Of a DNA stretch of 18,352 nucleotides, positions 1-7,395 are shown piece after piece; positions within the stretch are counted from its first letter, which is position 1; each line of letters begins with the position of its first letter. The stretch comes from Sutterella parvirubra YIT 11816 (GTDB taxonomy: Bacteria; Pseudomonadota; Gammaproteobacteria; Burkholderiales; Burkholderiaceae_F). The DNA lies in assembly GCF_000250875.1 (NCBI RefSeq), contig NZ_JH604945.1, positions 1-18,352 on the forward strand. The letters run 5' to 3'. The translations under genes were made by a program, and so were the position numbers. The notes under the pieces were generated by a model. That model was not told the origin of the DNA. It did no database searches and worked only from the letters and a program-made list of their open reading frames with translations.

Positions 1-125
1 ACGACGCTCAAGCGCCGTCCCCGTTTGTTTTCCCGCTCACCCTGCTCATCCCGCCTCTTCCAGCCTCCCCCGAGCTTCTCCGCCCCGATCTTTCCCGAAC
101 GCGAACCCCGGTTTCTTCTCCATTT

Positions 126-155
126 TTGACCGGACGGCTTCCGACCCGCTAGGAT
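126..155 (+). promoter_or_regulatory. Sigma70-like promoter for the M20 amidohydrolase gene
   Basis: TTGACC (126-131, five of six matches to the -35 consensus) is followed after 18 nt by TAGGAT (150-155, four of six matches to the -10). The predicted transcript would start near 162. It would carry the self-complementary CGTCGGCCGACG (164-175) in a leader of about 60 nt before the ATG at 225. Seen by eye only; no transcript data. Confidence 0.45.
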
Positions 156-224
156 TCACGGACCGTCGGCCGACGCCGACCCGTCGGCCCGGCCGCCTCA
201 TCCCCCATACTAGGAGACACACCC

Positions 225-1421
225 ATGACCACGTTCACGCATGCCGACAAGCTCGATGCCGCGCTCGCCCCGATCGCCGAAGAGCTGGTCGCCTTCCGCC
301 GCGACATCCATCAGCATCCTGAGCTCGGCTTTGAGACGGCCCGCACGATCGGGCTCGTCCGCGCGAAGCTCGAGGCCGCCGGCCTCGCGCCCGACACCGA
401 GATCGTCAAGGGCGGTCTCGTCTGCCTGATCGAAGGGAACCGCCCGGGGAAGACCGTGGCGCTTCGCGCCGACGTCGACTGCCTCCCGATGACGGACTGC
501 AGCACGACCGATTGGAAGAGCCGGACGGAAGGGCTCGCGCACGCCTGCGGCCATGACGGCCACACGACGTGGTTGACGGCCGCCGGCCTCGCCTTGGCCG
601 CCGACCGCGACTTCCCCGGCCGCGTGCTGCTCATCTTCCAGCCCAACGAAGAAGGCGGCACGGGCGCGCGCGCCGTGATCGACGCGGGCGTTCTCACCAA
701 GTACGACGTCGCCGAAATCTTCGGCGCGCACACGGAGCCGCTGTTGCCGAAGGGCACCTACGGCTTCCGCGTCGGGCCGCTTCAGGCTTCGGCCGACCTC
801 TGGTACGCGACCTTGACCGGCAAGGGCACCCACGGCGGTCGTCCGCACCTCGGGATCGACCCGATCCCGGTCGCCGCCCAGATCGTGAACGCCCTTCAGA
901 CGATCGTCTCCCGCAAGGTCGACCCCATCGACACCGCCGTCGTCTCCTGCTGCTCGATCACCGCCGGCCGCTACGAAACCCCCAACGTCATCCCGCACGA
1001 AGCGAAGCTCTCGGGCACGGTGCGCACCTTCATGCCGCAGACGAGGAAGGACGTCGAACACCACATGCGCGCGATGATCACGGGGATCGCCGAAGCGAAC
1101 GGCCTCACCGCCGAGATCACCTACAAGGCCCTCATTCCCGCCGTCATCAACGCGAAGGAACCGGCGGAATCCGCCATGGCCTGCGCGCGTGAACGCTTCG
1201 GAGCGGAATCCGTCACCGAAATGAAGCCGATGATGAGCTCGGAAGACTTCGCCGAGTACCTGCAGTTGATCCCCGGCGCCATCATGCGCGTCGGCATCCG
1301 CGACGACGAACACACCGTGTCGCTCCACCACCAGGCCTTCGACTTCAACGACGAAGTGCTCCCCGCCACGGGGACGCTCCTCGCCGCGATGGCGAAGAAG
1401 CGCCTCGCCGAGCTCGCCTGA
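225..1421 (+). CDS. M20 family metallo-amidohydrolase (hippurate hydrolase / N-acyl-amino-acid deacylase type)
   Basis: 398-aa cytoplasmic hydrolase of peptidase family M20, whose members remove an acyl group from N-acyl or N-benzoyl amino acids with a two-metal centre. Family motifs occur in order: RADVDCLP near residue 81; HACGHDGHT at 106-113, with Cys108 and His110 as the expected metal ligands; QPNEEGGTGA at 139, with the catalytic/ligand glutamates; His169; GTHGGRPHLGIDPI at 201, the dimerisation-domain signature; SSEDF, and LHHQAFDFND near the C-terminus. The length is normal for the hippuricase/IAA-amino-acid-hydrolase subgroup. The start is set by the TAGGAGA ribosome site at 211-217. 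It is monocistronic, with a promoter at 126-155 and a terminator at 1483-1525. Substrate cannot be told from sequence; amidohydrolases of this type often process hippurate or acylated amino acids, so no gene symbol is given. Confidence 0.9.
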   Translation: MTTFTHADKLDAALAPIAEELVAFRRDIHQHPELGFETARTIGLVRAKLEAAGLAPDTEIVKGGLVCLIEGNRPGKTVALRADVDCLPMTDCSTTDWKSRTEGLAHACGHDGHTTWLTAAGLALAADRDFPGRVLLIFQPNEEGGTGARAVIDAGVLTKYDVAEIFGAHTEPLLPKGTYGFRVGPLQASADLWYATLTGKGTHGGRPHLGIDPIPVAAQIVNALQTIVSRKVDPIDTAVVSCCSITAGRYETPNVIPHEAKLSGTVRTFMPQTRKDVEHHMRAMITGIAEANGLTAEITYKALIPAVINAKEPAESAMACARERFGAESVTEMKPMMSSEDFAEYLQLIPGAIMRVGIRDDEHTVSLHHQAFDFNDEVLPATGTLLAAMAKKRLAELA

Positions 1422-1482
1422 TCGACTGATCGCTGAGTCCCGAGGTTCCGGGCGGCCGACGCCGCACCGAACCCCGGCACCG

Positions 1483-1525
1483 GAAGGCCGCCGTCCCCCA
1501 TGTGGGGGCCGCGGCCTTCTTCATT
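1483..1525 (+). terminator. Hairpin terminator after the amidohydrolase gene
   Basis: GAAGGCCGC (1483-1491) pairs perfectly with GCGGCCTTC (1511-1519). An inner C-tract/G-tract stem (1495-1499 with 1504-1508) extends it. The downstream tail TTCTTCATTCAT is T-rich. It lies about 60 nt past the stop codon. Confidence 0.65.
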
Positions 1526-1953
1526 CATATCGTCACGCCCGCTGCCCTCAGGCCGCCTTCCCTGCCCTCCTTTGCGCCGTCTCTGCGACATGCCATCGAC
1601 ACCAATCCGGGCGGGGACGCGGTCTTCCGCGCCCCCGAGCGCCGCCCCGGCGTGAGGCATCCGTGAAGCCCGCGTGAAATTGATCCGCCTGCCCGAACAC
1701 CCCGACGGATCCGGCTGAACGCCGGTACTGCGAACACCTTAGAACGCCCAATCCTGAGCGTTTGACTCGGGTTTTCGAGTGTCGCATCGGCCACTGTTAA
1801 GCGCCCCTTCCCTTTTGACGGAAATCAACCAAAAAGACGCCCTCTATGGACGTTTTCAGCCCTCGCAATGGCCGACCCATATCCCTCAATCGGTTGAAAT
1901 TCAAAGGAACCGCGCGCATCGGGCGGCGAAAAGAAGCCTTTTATTTACGATTC
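1526..1953. other. Gene-free leader region upstream of feo
   Basis: Between the amidohydrolase terminator and the feo promoter I see no convincing gene on either strand. Short minus-strand open frames around 1525-1794 look like GC-rich noise: no ribosome site and no recognisable family. The GC content drops noticeably from about 1790 onward, as expected for a promoter-bearing region. A small inverted repeat, ACTCG/CGAGT, lies around 1765-1780. A stray TTGACG near 1816 has no matching -10. Confidence 0.5.
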
Positions 1954-1970
1954 TTGACGTCCGCTGAAGT

Positions 1971-2000
1971 TTGCCACATGAGAATCGTTCTTGTTAACAT
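1971..2000 (+). promoter_or_regulatory. Candidate feo promoter with Fur-like operator in the spacer
   Basis: TTGCCA (1971-1976, five of six to the -35 consensus) and TAACAT (1995-2000, four of six to the -10) are separated by 18 nt. The spacer contains TGAGAATCGTTCTTG at 1979-1993. This is a 7-1-7 inverted repeat whose left arm matches the Fur half-site TGATAAT at six of seven bases. A Fur dimer there would cover the RNA-polymerase site, the classical way iron represses feo genes. The predicted leader is about 77 nt. This is inference from pattern; the right arm is a poorer match. Confidence 0.45.
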
Positions 2001-2083
2001 TCCGCTCACGTGTCGTCTTCGGACGGTACCCGACTCCCTCACAGAAAGGATCTTCGGCGTCTTAAAAAGACCGATAGACAACA

Positions 2084-2311
2084 ATGCAGTTAAAAGACTT
2101 CCCCGTCGGCTCCAAGGGCCGCATCTCCGGCTACACGAACGAGCACCCCGAGTTCCGCCGCCGTCTGCTCGTGTTGGGCGCGACGCCCGGCACCCCCTTT
2201 GAGGTCGTGCGCATCGCCCCGTTGGGCGACCCCATCGAAATCCGCGTGCGCGGCAGCTTCATCAGCGTGCGCCGCGACGAAGCGGCCCTGATGAAGGTCG
2301 ACCGCATCTGA
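2084..2311 (+). CDS. feoA: FeoA, ferrous iron transport accessory protein
   Basis: 75-aa SH3-like FeoA domain protein, the small cytoplasmic partner that supports FeoB-mediated Fe(II) uptake. The sequence has the typical pattern: an N-terminal LKDFPVGSKGRISGY strand region; RRLLVLGATPGTPFEVVRIAPLGDP in the middle (shown here only to place it, residues about 26-49); and IEIRVRGSFISVRRDEA near residue 51, matching the FeoA core. Length is standard (about 75-85 aa). There is no clear Shine-Dalgarno right before the ATG; the nearest purine-rich run, GAAAGGA, is some 35 nt upstream, so translation may be weak or leader-dependent. It is first in the operon, 23 nt before feoB. Confidence 0.93.
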   Translation: MQLKDFPVGSKGRISGYTNEHPEFRRRLLVLGATPGTPFEVVRIAPLGDPIEIRVRGSFISVRRDEAALMKVDRI

Positions 2312-2334
2312 TCACGTTTTTGAAGGACAAGAAC

Positions 2335-4707
2335 ATGGCAGCACAGCACACGGTCAGCGTGGTCGGCAACCCGAACTGCGGCAAAACGACCCTCTTCAAC
2401 GCGTTGACGGGTTCGCGTCAGCGCGTGGGCAACTGGCCCGGCGTCACGGTCGACAAGAAGACCGGCGAATTCAAGCTCGAAGGCAACACCGTCGAGCTCG
2501 TTGACCTTCCGGGCATCTACTCGCTCATTCCGGGCCACACGTCGTCCGAAGACGAACGCATCGCCCGCGACTACATCCTCTCGAACGCCTCCGACGTCGT
2601 GATCAACATCGTCGACGCGGCGAACCTCGAGCGCAATCTCTTCCTCACCACGCAGGTCGCCGACATGGGCGTCCCGATGGTGGTCGTCCTCAACATGGTG
2701 GACATCGCCCGCCAGCACGGCCTCAACATCGACATGAAGGCCCTCTCCGAGCGCCTCAACTGCCCGGTGGTGGCGGTGACCGCCTCCACGGGCGAAGGCA
2801 TCGAAGCGCTCCGCCAGACGCTCACGGCGTTCCTGAAGGCCCCGTCCATGACGAAGACCCTCGCGACGAAGCACGATCCGCGCGTCGCGAAGGCGGCCGC
2901 GGAAGTCGAAGAGATCCTCCGCGCCGACGGCATCGACCGGCCGCAGTGGACCGCGATGGAAGTGATCGAAAACGCGCCCGGCGTCGCCGAGCGTCTGGAC
3001 GGCAAGACCGACCTGAACCGCTTGGGCAAGATCGTCGGCGAATTGAACGCCGCCTGCGACGACCAGGTCGACGTCCTCATCGCCTCCGCCCGCTACGACC
3101 TCGCGCACGACGTCGCGCAGACGGCGCTCAAAGGTGAAGGCCACAAGGTGACCTTGACCGAACGCATCGACCGCATCGTCCTCGACCGTTGGCTGGGCGT
3201 GCCGATCTTCCTGGGCGTCATGTACGTGATGTTCCTCTTCACGCAGAACGTCGGCGCCGCCTTCATCGACTTCTTCGACATTCTCGTGGGCGGCGTCCTG
3301 GTCGACGGCCTCTCCGAGGGGCTCTCCGCCATCGGCACCCCCGACTGGATCCGCGTCTTCCTCGCGAACGGCATCGGCGCCGGTCTTCAGACCGTGTCGA
3401 CCTTCATTCCGGTGATCTTCTTCCTGTACCTCTTCCTCGCGGTGCTTGAAGACTCCGGCTACATGGCCCGCGCCGCCTTCGTCGTCGACCGCATGATGCG
3501 TGCGATCGGCCTTCCCGGCAAGGCCTTCGTGCCGCTCATCGTCGGCTTCGGCTGCAACGTGCCCGCCATCATGGCCGCCCGTACGATGGACCGCGCCTCG
3601 GACCGCATCATCACGGTCCTGATGGCTCCGTTCATGAGCTGCGGCGCCCGCCTCCCGGTGTACGTGCTCTTCGCGACCGCGTTCTTCCCGACGAACGGCC
3701 AGAACCTCGTCTTCGGCCTCTACATCATCGGGATCCTCGCCGCGATTCTGACGGGCTTCCTCCTCAAAGCCTCGGCCCTTCCGGGTGCCGCCGCCCCCTT
3801 CGTGATGGAAATTCCGCCGTACCACATCCCGACCGTGCGCGGCGTTCTGACCCGCACGTGGGAGCGCGTCTCCACCTTTACGCTCCGCGCCGGGAAGACG
3901 ATCGTCGTGATCGTCGCGGCCCTCTCGATTCTCAACTCGCTGGGCACCGACGGCTCCTTCGGCAACGAAGACAGCGAACAGTCCGTCCTCTCGATGATGG
4001 GCCGCTCGATCTCGCCGGCTCTGGAACCGATGGGCGTCGAACGCGAAAACTGGCCTGCCGCCGTCGGCATCTTCACGGGCATCTTCGCGAAGGAAGCCGT
4101 GGTCGGGACGTTGAATTCCCTCTACGCCTCGGTCGCCGCGCAGCAGGAAGCCGCCGTCGCGGGTGACGAACCCGCCGCCGAAGAGGAAGCCGAAGAACCC
4201 TGGAGCTTCTCCGCGGTCCTCTCGGAAGCCGTCGGCACGACCGTCGACAACCTGACGGACCTCGGCAGCGCCATCCTCGACCCGATGGGCATCACCGTGG
4301 GCGACCTCTCGGACGAAGGCGCCGCCGCCGAAGAACAGGGCGTGACGACGACCACGATCGACACGATCCGCACGCTCTTCGGGACGAGCACCGCCGCGTT
4401 CGCGTACCTCCTGATGATTCTCCTCTACATGCCCTGCGTGGCGGCCGTTGCGGCGCTCGTGCGCGAAGCCGGCATGAAGTGGGCGGTCTTCGGGTGCGCC
4501 TGGACGACGGTCCTGGGCTACAGCGCCGCGGTGATCTTCTACCGCACGGTGCACTTCGCGGATGACCCGGCCTACGCCTGCACCGCGATCGGCATCTGCG
4601 CCGTCCTTTTGGTTGGTATGTTCTTCTGGATGAAGGCCGCGGCTCGCCGCGACGCCGACCGCGAAGGTCCGCGCCGCAAGGTGATCCCGATCATGTCGGT
4701 CCGCTAA
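2335..4707 (+). CDS. feoB: FeoB, ferrous iron transporter (first copy)
   Basis: 790-aa inner-membrane Fe(II) transporter with an N-terminal G-protein domain. G1 is GNPNCGKT (11-18), the switch region is NWPGVTVDKK (33-42), G3 is DLPG (57-60), G4 is NMVD (120-123) and G5 lies around TAS (149-151). The helical regulatory domain follows to about residue 270. The multi-helix core then carries the two Gate regions, with GFGCNVPA (404-411, Cys407) and SCGARLP around 435. Start choice: a TTG at 2320 would extend the protein by five residues, but AAGGA at 2323-2327 is well spaced for the ATG at 2335. Between the late helices there is an acidic, Ala/Glu-rich insert near residues 600-622. It is directly downstream of feoA and ends in a strong terminator. 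Glycine codons are mostly GGC, which hints at higher expression than the second copy. Confidence 0.95.
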   Translation: MAAQHTVSVVGNPNCGKTTLFNALTGSRQRVGNWPGVTVDKKTGEFKLEGNTVELVDLPGIYSLIPGHTSSEDERIARDYILSNASDVVINIVDAANLERNLFLTTQVADMGVPMVVVLNMVDIARQHGLNIDMKALSERLNCPVVAVTASTGEGIEALRQTLTAFLKAPSMTKTLATKHDPRVAKAAAEVEEILRADGIDRPQWTAMEVIENAPGVAERLDGKTDLNRLGKIVGELNAACDDQVDVLIASARYDLAHDVAQTALKGEGHKVTLTERIDRIVLDRWLGVPIFLGVMYVMFLFTQNVGAAFIDFFDILVGGVLVDGLSEGLSAIGTPDWIRVFLANGIGAGLQTVSTFIPVIFFLYLFLAVLEDSGYMARAAFVVDRMMRAIGLPGKAFVPLIVGFGCNVPAIMAARTMDRASDRIITVLMAPFMSCGARLPVYVLFATAFFPTNGQNLVFGLYIIGILAAILTGFLLKASALPGAAAPFVMEIPPYHIPTVRGVLTRTWERVSTFTLRAGKTIVVIVAALSILNSLGTDGSFGNEDSEQSVLSMMGRSISPALEPMGVERENWPAAVGIFTGIFAKEAVVGTLNSLYASVAAQQEAAVAGDEPAAEEEAEEPWSFSAVLSEAVGTTVDNLTDLGSAILDPMGITVGDLSDEGAAAEEQGVTTTTIDTIRTLFGTSTAAFAYLLMILLYMPCVAAVAALVREAGMKWAVFGCAWTTVLGYSAAVIFYRTVHFADDPAYACTAIGICAVLLVGMFFWMKAAARRDADREGPRRKVIPIMSVR

Positions 4708-4746
4708 GAGACCACGACCAACGAATCCCCTTGAACATCACTTCTC

Positions 4747-4778
4747 ACGCCGCCGGGTGCGCCCGGCGGCGTTTTTTT
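4747..4778 (+). terminator. Strong intrinsic terminator between the two feoB genes
   Basis: ACGCCGCCGGG (4747-4757), tetraloop TGCG, and CCCGGCGGCGT (4762-4772) form a perfect 11-bp stem. The T-run continues to 4778. This is the clearest terminator in the window. It should end most feoA-feoB transcripts before the second feoB. Confidence 0.88.
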
Positions 4779-4832
4779 CGTTGCGGACGGGACGTGGATG
4801 AGCCGCGACGACGGCATGAACGGAACAACCGT

Positions 4833-4880
4833 CGGACCATCGGGCGGACCATCACCCGGACAAACGGCCCGACCAAAAGG
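4833..4880 (+). repeat. Degenerate 12-bp tandem repeat upstream of second feoB
   Basis: Four consecutive 12-mers are related: CGGACCATCGGG (4833), CGGACCATCACC (4845), CGGACAAACGGC (4857) and CCGACCAAAAGG (4869). The first two share nine leading bases; the last two are weak copies. It lies in the 251-bp gap between the feoB genes. No function is known. Confidence 0.4.
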
Positions 4881-4958
4881 ACCGACGTACCTTCCCGCCT
4901 TGTTGTAGGATTCGGCGAACACGCTCGTAAAAATCCCCTATTTCCCCAACTTTCTTCG

Positions 4959-7265
4959 ATGACCCACCGGACCGTCTGCTGCATCGGGAACCCGAACTGC
5001 GGCAAAACCACGCTCTTCAACGCCCTGACCGGCTCGCACCAGGAGGTCGGCAACTGGCCCGGCGTCACCGTCGACAAGAAGGTCGGGTATTTCACGCACA
5101 AGGGGGTCGAGTACGCATTGGTCGACCTTCCCGGGATCTACTCCGCCGCCCCCGGCACCACCTCGGGGGAAGACGAACGCGTCGCGCGCGACTATCTTCT
5201 CACCGGCGAAGCCGAGGCCGTCATCAACATCATCGACGCCTCGAACTTGGAGAGAAACCTCTACCTCACGGCGCAGTTGATCGAAATGCGCCTCCCGGTG
5301 CTCGTGGTCGTCAACATGCTCGACATCGCGCGCCAGCAGAGAATCGAGATCAACCTCGAGACGCTCTCCGCAAAGCTCGGCTGCCCCGTGGTCGGGATCG
5401 TCGCCTCCCGCGAAGAAGGTTTGGAGAAGCTCAGAAACGCGATCTCGGCGTTTCTGAAGAACCCCACGGTGCCGCCCAACCGCGTCGAGCACCATCCGTC
5501 GGTCGCCCGCGCGATCCGCGACATCGAGGCGCAGCTCTCGGAGGCCGGGGTCGAACACCCCGAGTGGTACGCGGCGCAGTTCGTGGAAGAAGCACCGGGC
5601 CTCGAAGCGAAGCTTCCCCAGGTCGACTGCGCGCCGATGCGCGCCCGGGCGGAGGACCTTCAGAAGGAGCTCACCGGCACCGTCGACATCGAGGTCGCGA
5701 CCGCCCGCTACGCCTTCGTCGAAGCGGCGGTCTCGCCCGCCGTCTCGCGGGCGGGGGAGGAAGGCCTCACGTTGTCGGAAAAAATCGACCGCGTCGTCCT
5801 TCACCGCGCGCTCGGGATCCCGATCTTCCTCCTCGTCATGTACGTGATGTTCCTCTTCACGCAGAACCTCGGGGCGGCCTTCATCGACTTCTTCGAGATT
5901 CTCGTGGGCGGGCTTCTGGTCGAAACGCTGGGGGATGGGATGCATGCGATGGGCTGTCCCGAATTCCTCACCGTGCTGATCGCGGACGGGATCGGGGGAG
6001 GCATCCGCACCGTCTCGACCTTCATTCCGGTCGTCTTCTTCCTCTACCTCTTCCTCGCGGTCCTCGAAGACTCGGGCTACATGGCGCGCGCGGCCTTCGT
6101 GATGGACCGCCTGATGCGGGGGCTCGGATTGCCGGGGAAGGCGTTCGTCCCGCTCATCGTCGGGTTCGGGTGCAACGTCCCCGCCGTCATGGCCGCCCGC
6201 ACGATGGACCGCACGACGGACCGGATCATCACGACCTTGATGGCCCCCTTCATGAGCTGCGGGGCGAGGCTTCCGATCTACGTCCTCTTTGCGGCGGCGT
6301 TCTTCCCCACCACGGGCCAGAACCTCGTCTTCGGCCTCTACGTGGTCGGCATTCTCGGGGCGGTCGCAACCGGGTGGATGCTCAAAAAGACCGCGCTCCC
6401 CGGCGCCGCCACGCACTTCGTGATGGAGATTCCTCCGTACCACGTGCCGACCGTCCGCGGCGTCCTCACCCGCACGAAGGAGCGCGTCACGTCCTTTACG
6501 CTCCGCGCCGGTCAGACGATCGTCGTCATCGTCGCGGCGCTCACCTTCATGAACTCTTTGGGCACCGACGGCACCTTCGGGAACGACAACGCCGACCGCT
6601 CGGTCCTCTCCGCCGTCGGCCGCACGATCACGCCGGTTTTGGAACCTCTTGGCGTGCGCGAAGAGAACTGGCCCGCCGCCGTCGGGATCTTCACCGGGGT
6701 CTTCGCGAAGGAAGCCGTGATCGGGTCCTTGAATTCCCTCTACGCGGGCGAGGCCGACGCGGTTTCCGGCGCTTCGCGCCCGAGGGAGGACGAGTCGATC
6801 TTGGGGCTCTTCAAGGCGGCGGGGCGCTCCGTCGTCGAGAACCTCTCGGGGTTGGCCGAGACCTTCTCGGATCCTCTGGGGCTCACCGCCGCGGGTGACC
6901 CCGCGGCGGCGGAAGAGTTGGCGGACGCGGAGACGCTCACCGCCCTTCGCGCCCACTTCGGGAGCGCTTCGGCCGCGTTTGCGTACCTCCTGTTCGTTTT
7001 GCTCTACACACCCTGCTCCGCCACCATCGCCGCCATCCGCCGTGAGTTGGGCGCCGGTTGGACCTGGTTCGCCGCCGTCTGGAACACCGTGCTTGCCTAC
7101 GCCGTCGCGGTCTCCTGGTACCAGTTCTCGAACTTCGCGGCGGACCCGGCGGGCGCGGTTTGGAAGAGCTTTGCCGCCTGGGCGTTGGTGGCGGCGGTCG
7201 TCGTGGTGCTGAAGCGCCGCAAGGCGGGGCGGCCGAAGGTGATTCCGATCCGGCCGGTCAACTGA
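4959..7265 (+). CDS. feoB: FeoB, ferrous iron transporter (second, tandem copy)
   Basis: 768-aa full-length paralogue of the preceding FeoB. The G-domain is intact: GNPNCGKT (10-17), NWPGVTVDKK (32-41), DLPG (56-59), NMLD (119-122). The membrane core is strongly conserved with the first copy, including GFGCNVPA with Cys405 and SCGARLP. The two differ most in the helical regulatory domain (about 160-270) and in the late insert, which here reads around SGASRPREDESILGLF instead of the acidic Ala/Glu stretch. The open frame continues upstream to 4731, but that part runs through the terminator at 4747-4778, so the ATG at 4959, giving the family-typical N-terminus, is the start. No good Shine-Dalgarno is visible. 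It has no adjacent feoA. Glycine codons are often GGG, unlike the first copy. Transport of Fe(II) is likely; another divalent metal such as Mn(II) is possible, as known for some second FeoBs. Confidence 0.93.
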   Translation: MTHRTVCCIGNPNCGKTTLFNALTGSHQEVGNWPGVTVDKKVGYFTHKGVEYALVDLPGIYSAAPGTTSGEDERVARDYLLTGEAEAVINIIDASNLERNLYLTAQLIEMRLPVLVVVNMLDIARQQRIEINLETLSAKLGCPVVGIVASREEGLEKLRNAISAFLKNPTVPPNRVEHHPSVARAIRDIEAQLSEAGVEHPEWYAAQFVEEAPGLEAKLPQVDCAPMRARAEDLQKELTGTVDIEVATARYAFVEAAVSPAVSRAGEEGLTLSEKIDRVVLHRALGIPIFLLVMYVMFLFTQNLGAAFIDFFEILVGGLLVETLGDGMHAMGCPEFLTVLIADGIGGGIRTVSTFIPVVFFLYLFLAVLEDSGYMARAAFVMDRLMRGLGLPGKAFVPLIVGFGCNVPAVMAARTMDRTTDRIITTLMAPFMSCGARLPIYVLFAAAFFPTTGQNLVFGLYVVGILGAVATGWMLKKTALPGAATHFVMEIPPYHVPTVRGVLTRTKERVTSFTLRAGQTIVVIVAALTFMNSLGTDGTFGNDNADRSVLSAVGRTITPVLEPLGVREENWPAAVGIFTGVFAKEAVIGSLNSLYAGEADAVSGASRPREDESILGLFKAAGRSVVENLSGLAETFSDPLGLTAAGDPAAAEELADAETLTALRAHFGSASAAFAYLLFVLLYTPCSATIAAIRRELGAGWTWFAAVWNTVLAYAVAVSWYQFSNFAADPAGAVWKSFAAWALVAAVVVVLKRRKAGRPKVIPIRPVN

Positions 7266-7332
7266 CGCGGCATCCGTCGATCCCGCGGGACACCGGAACC
7301 AGCCGGGACCACGCCGACGGAAACACCAACGG

Positions 7333-7370
7333 AAACGGCCCGGGGCATCCACGCCTTCGGGCCGTTCTTC
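7333..7370. terminator. Hairpin terminator between convergent genes
   Basis: AACGGCCCG (7334-7342) pairs perfectly with CGGGCCGTT (7358-7366). G-U and G-C pairs extend the stem inward around a CATCCACGC loop. On the + strand TTCTTCTT follows. It sits between the second feoB (+) and the 303-aa gene (-), so it may serve both directions. Confidence 0.6.
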
Positions 7371-7395
7371 TTGAAGATGGGTTTGGAACGGAGTC

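Noticed and set aside
1525..1794. Minus-strand short open frames in the gap before feoA
   Set aside because: They have no ribosome site, no family resemblance and Arg/Gly-rich noise composition.
2320..2334. TTG start for the first FeoB
   Set aside because: The TTG overlaps the ribosome site AAGGA that suits the ATG at 2335, and the added residues MKDKN are not expected for the family.
2131..4554. 807-aa open frame antisense to the first feoB
   Set aside because: It mirrors the FeoB frame in GC-rich DNA and its product is dominated by Arg/Asp/Glu/Gly/His with no domain; FeoB on the + strand is certain.
4731..4958. N-terminal extension of the second FeoB
   Set aside because: It would be translated through the strong terminator hairpin and T-run, and the family N-terminus begins at the ATG at 4959.
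4938..7352. 804-aa open frame antisense to the second feoB
   Set aside because: Same cause: codon bias of the real gene keeps the opposite frame free of stops. The product has no recognisable family.
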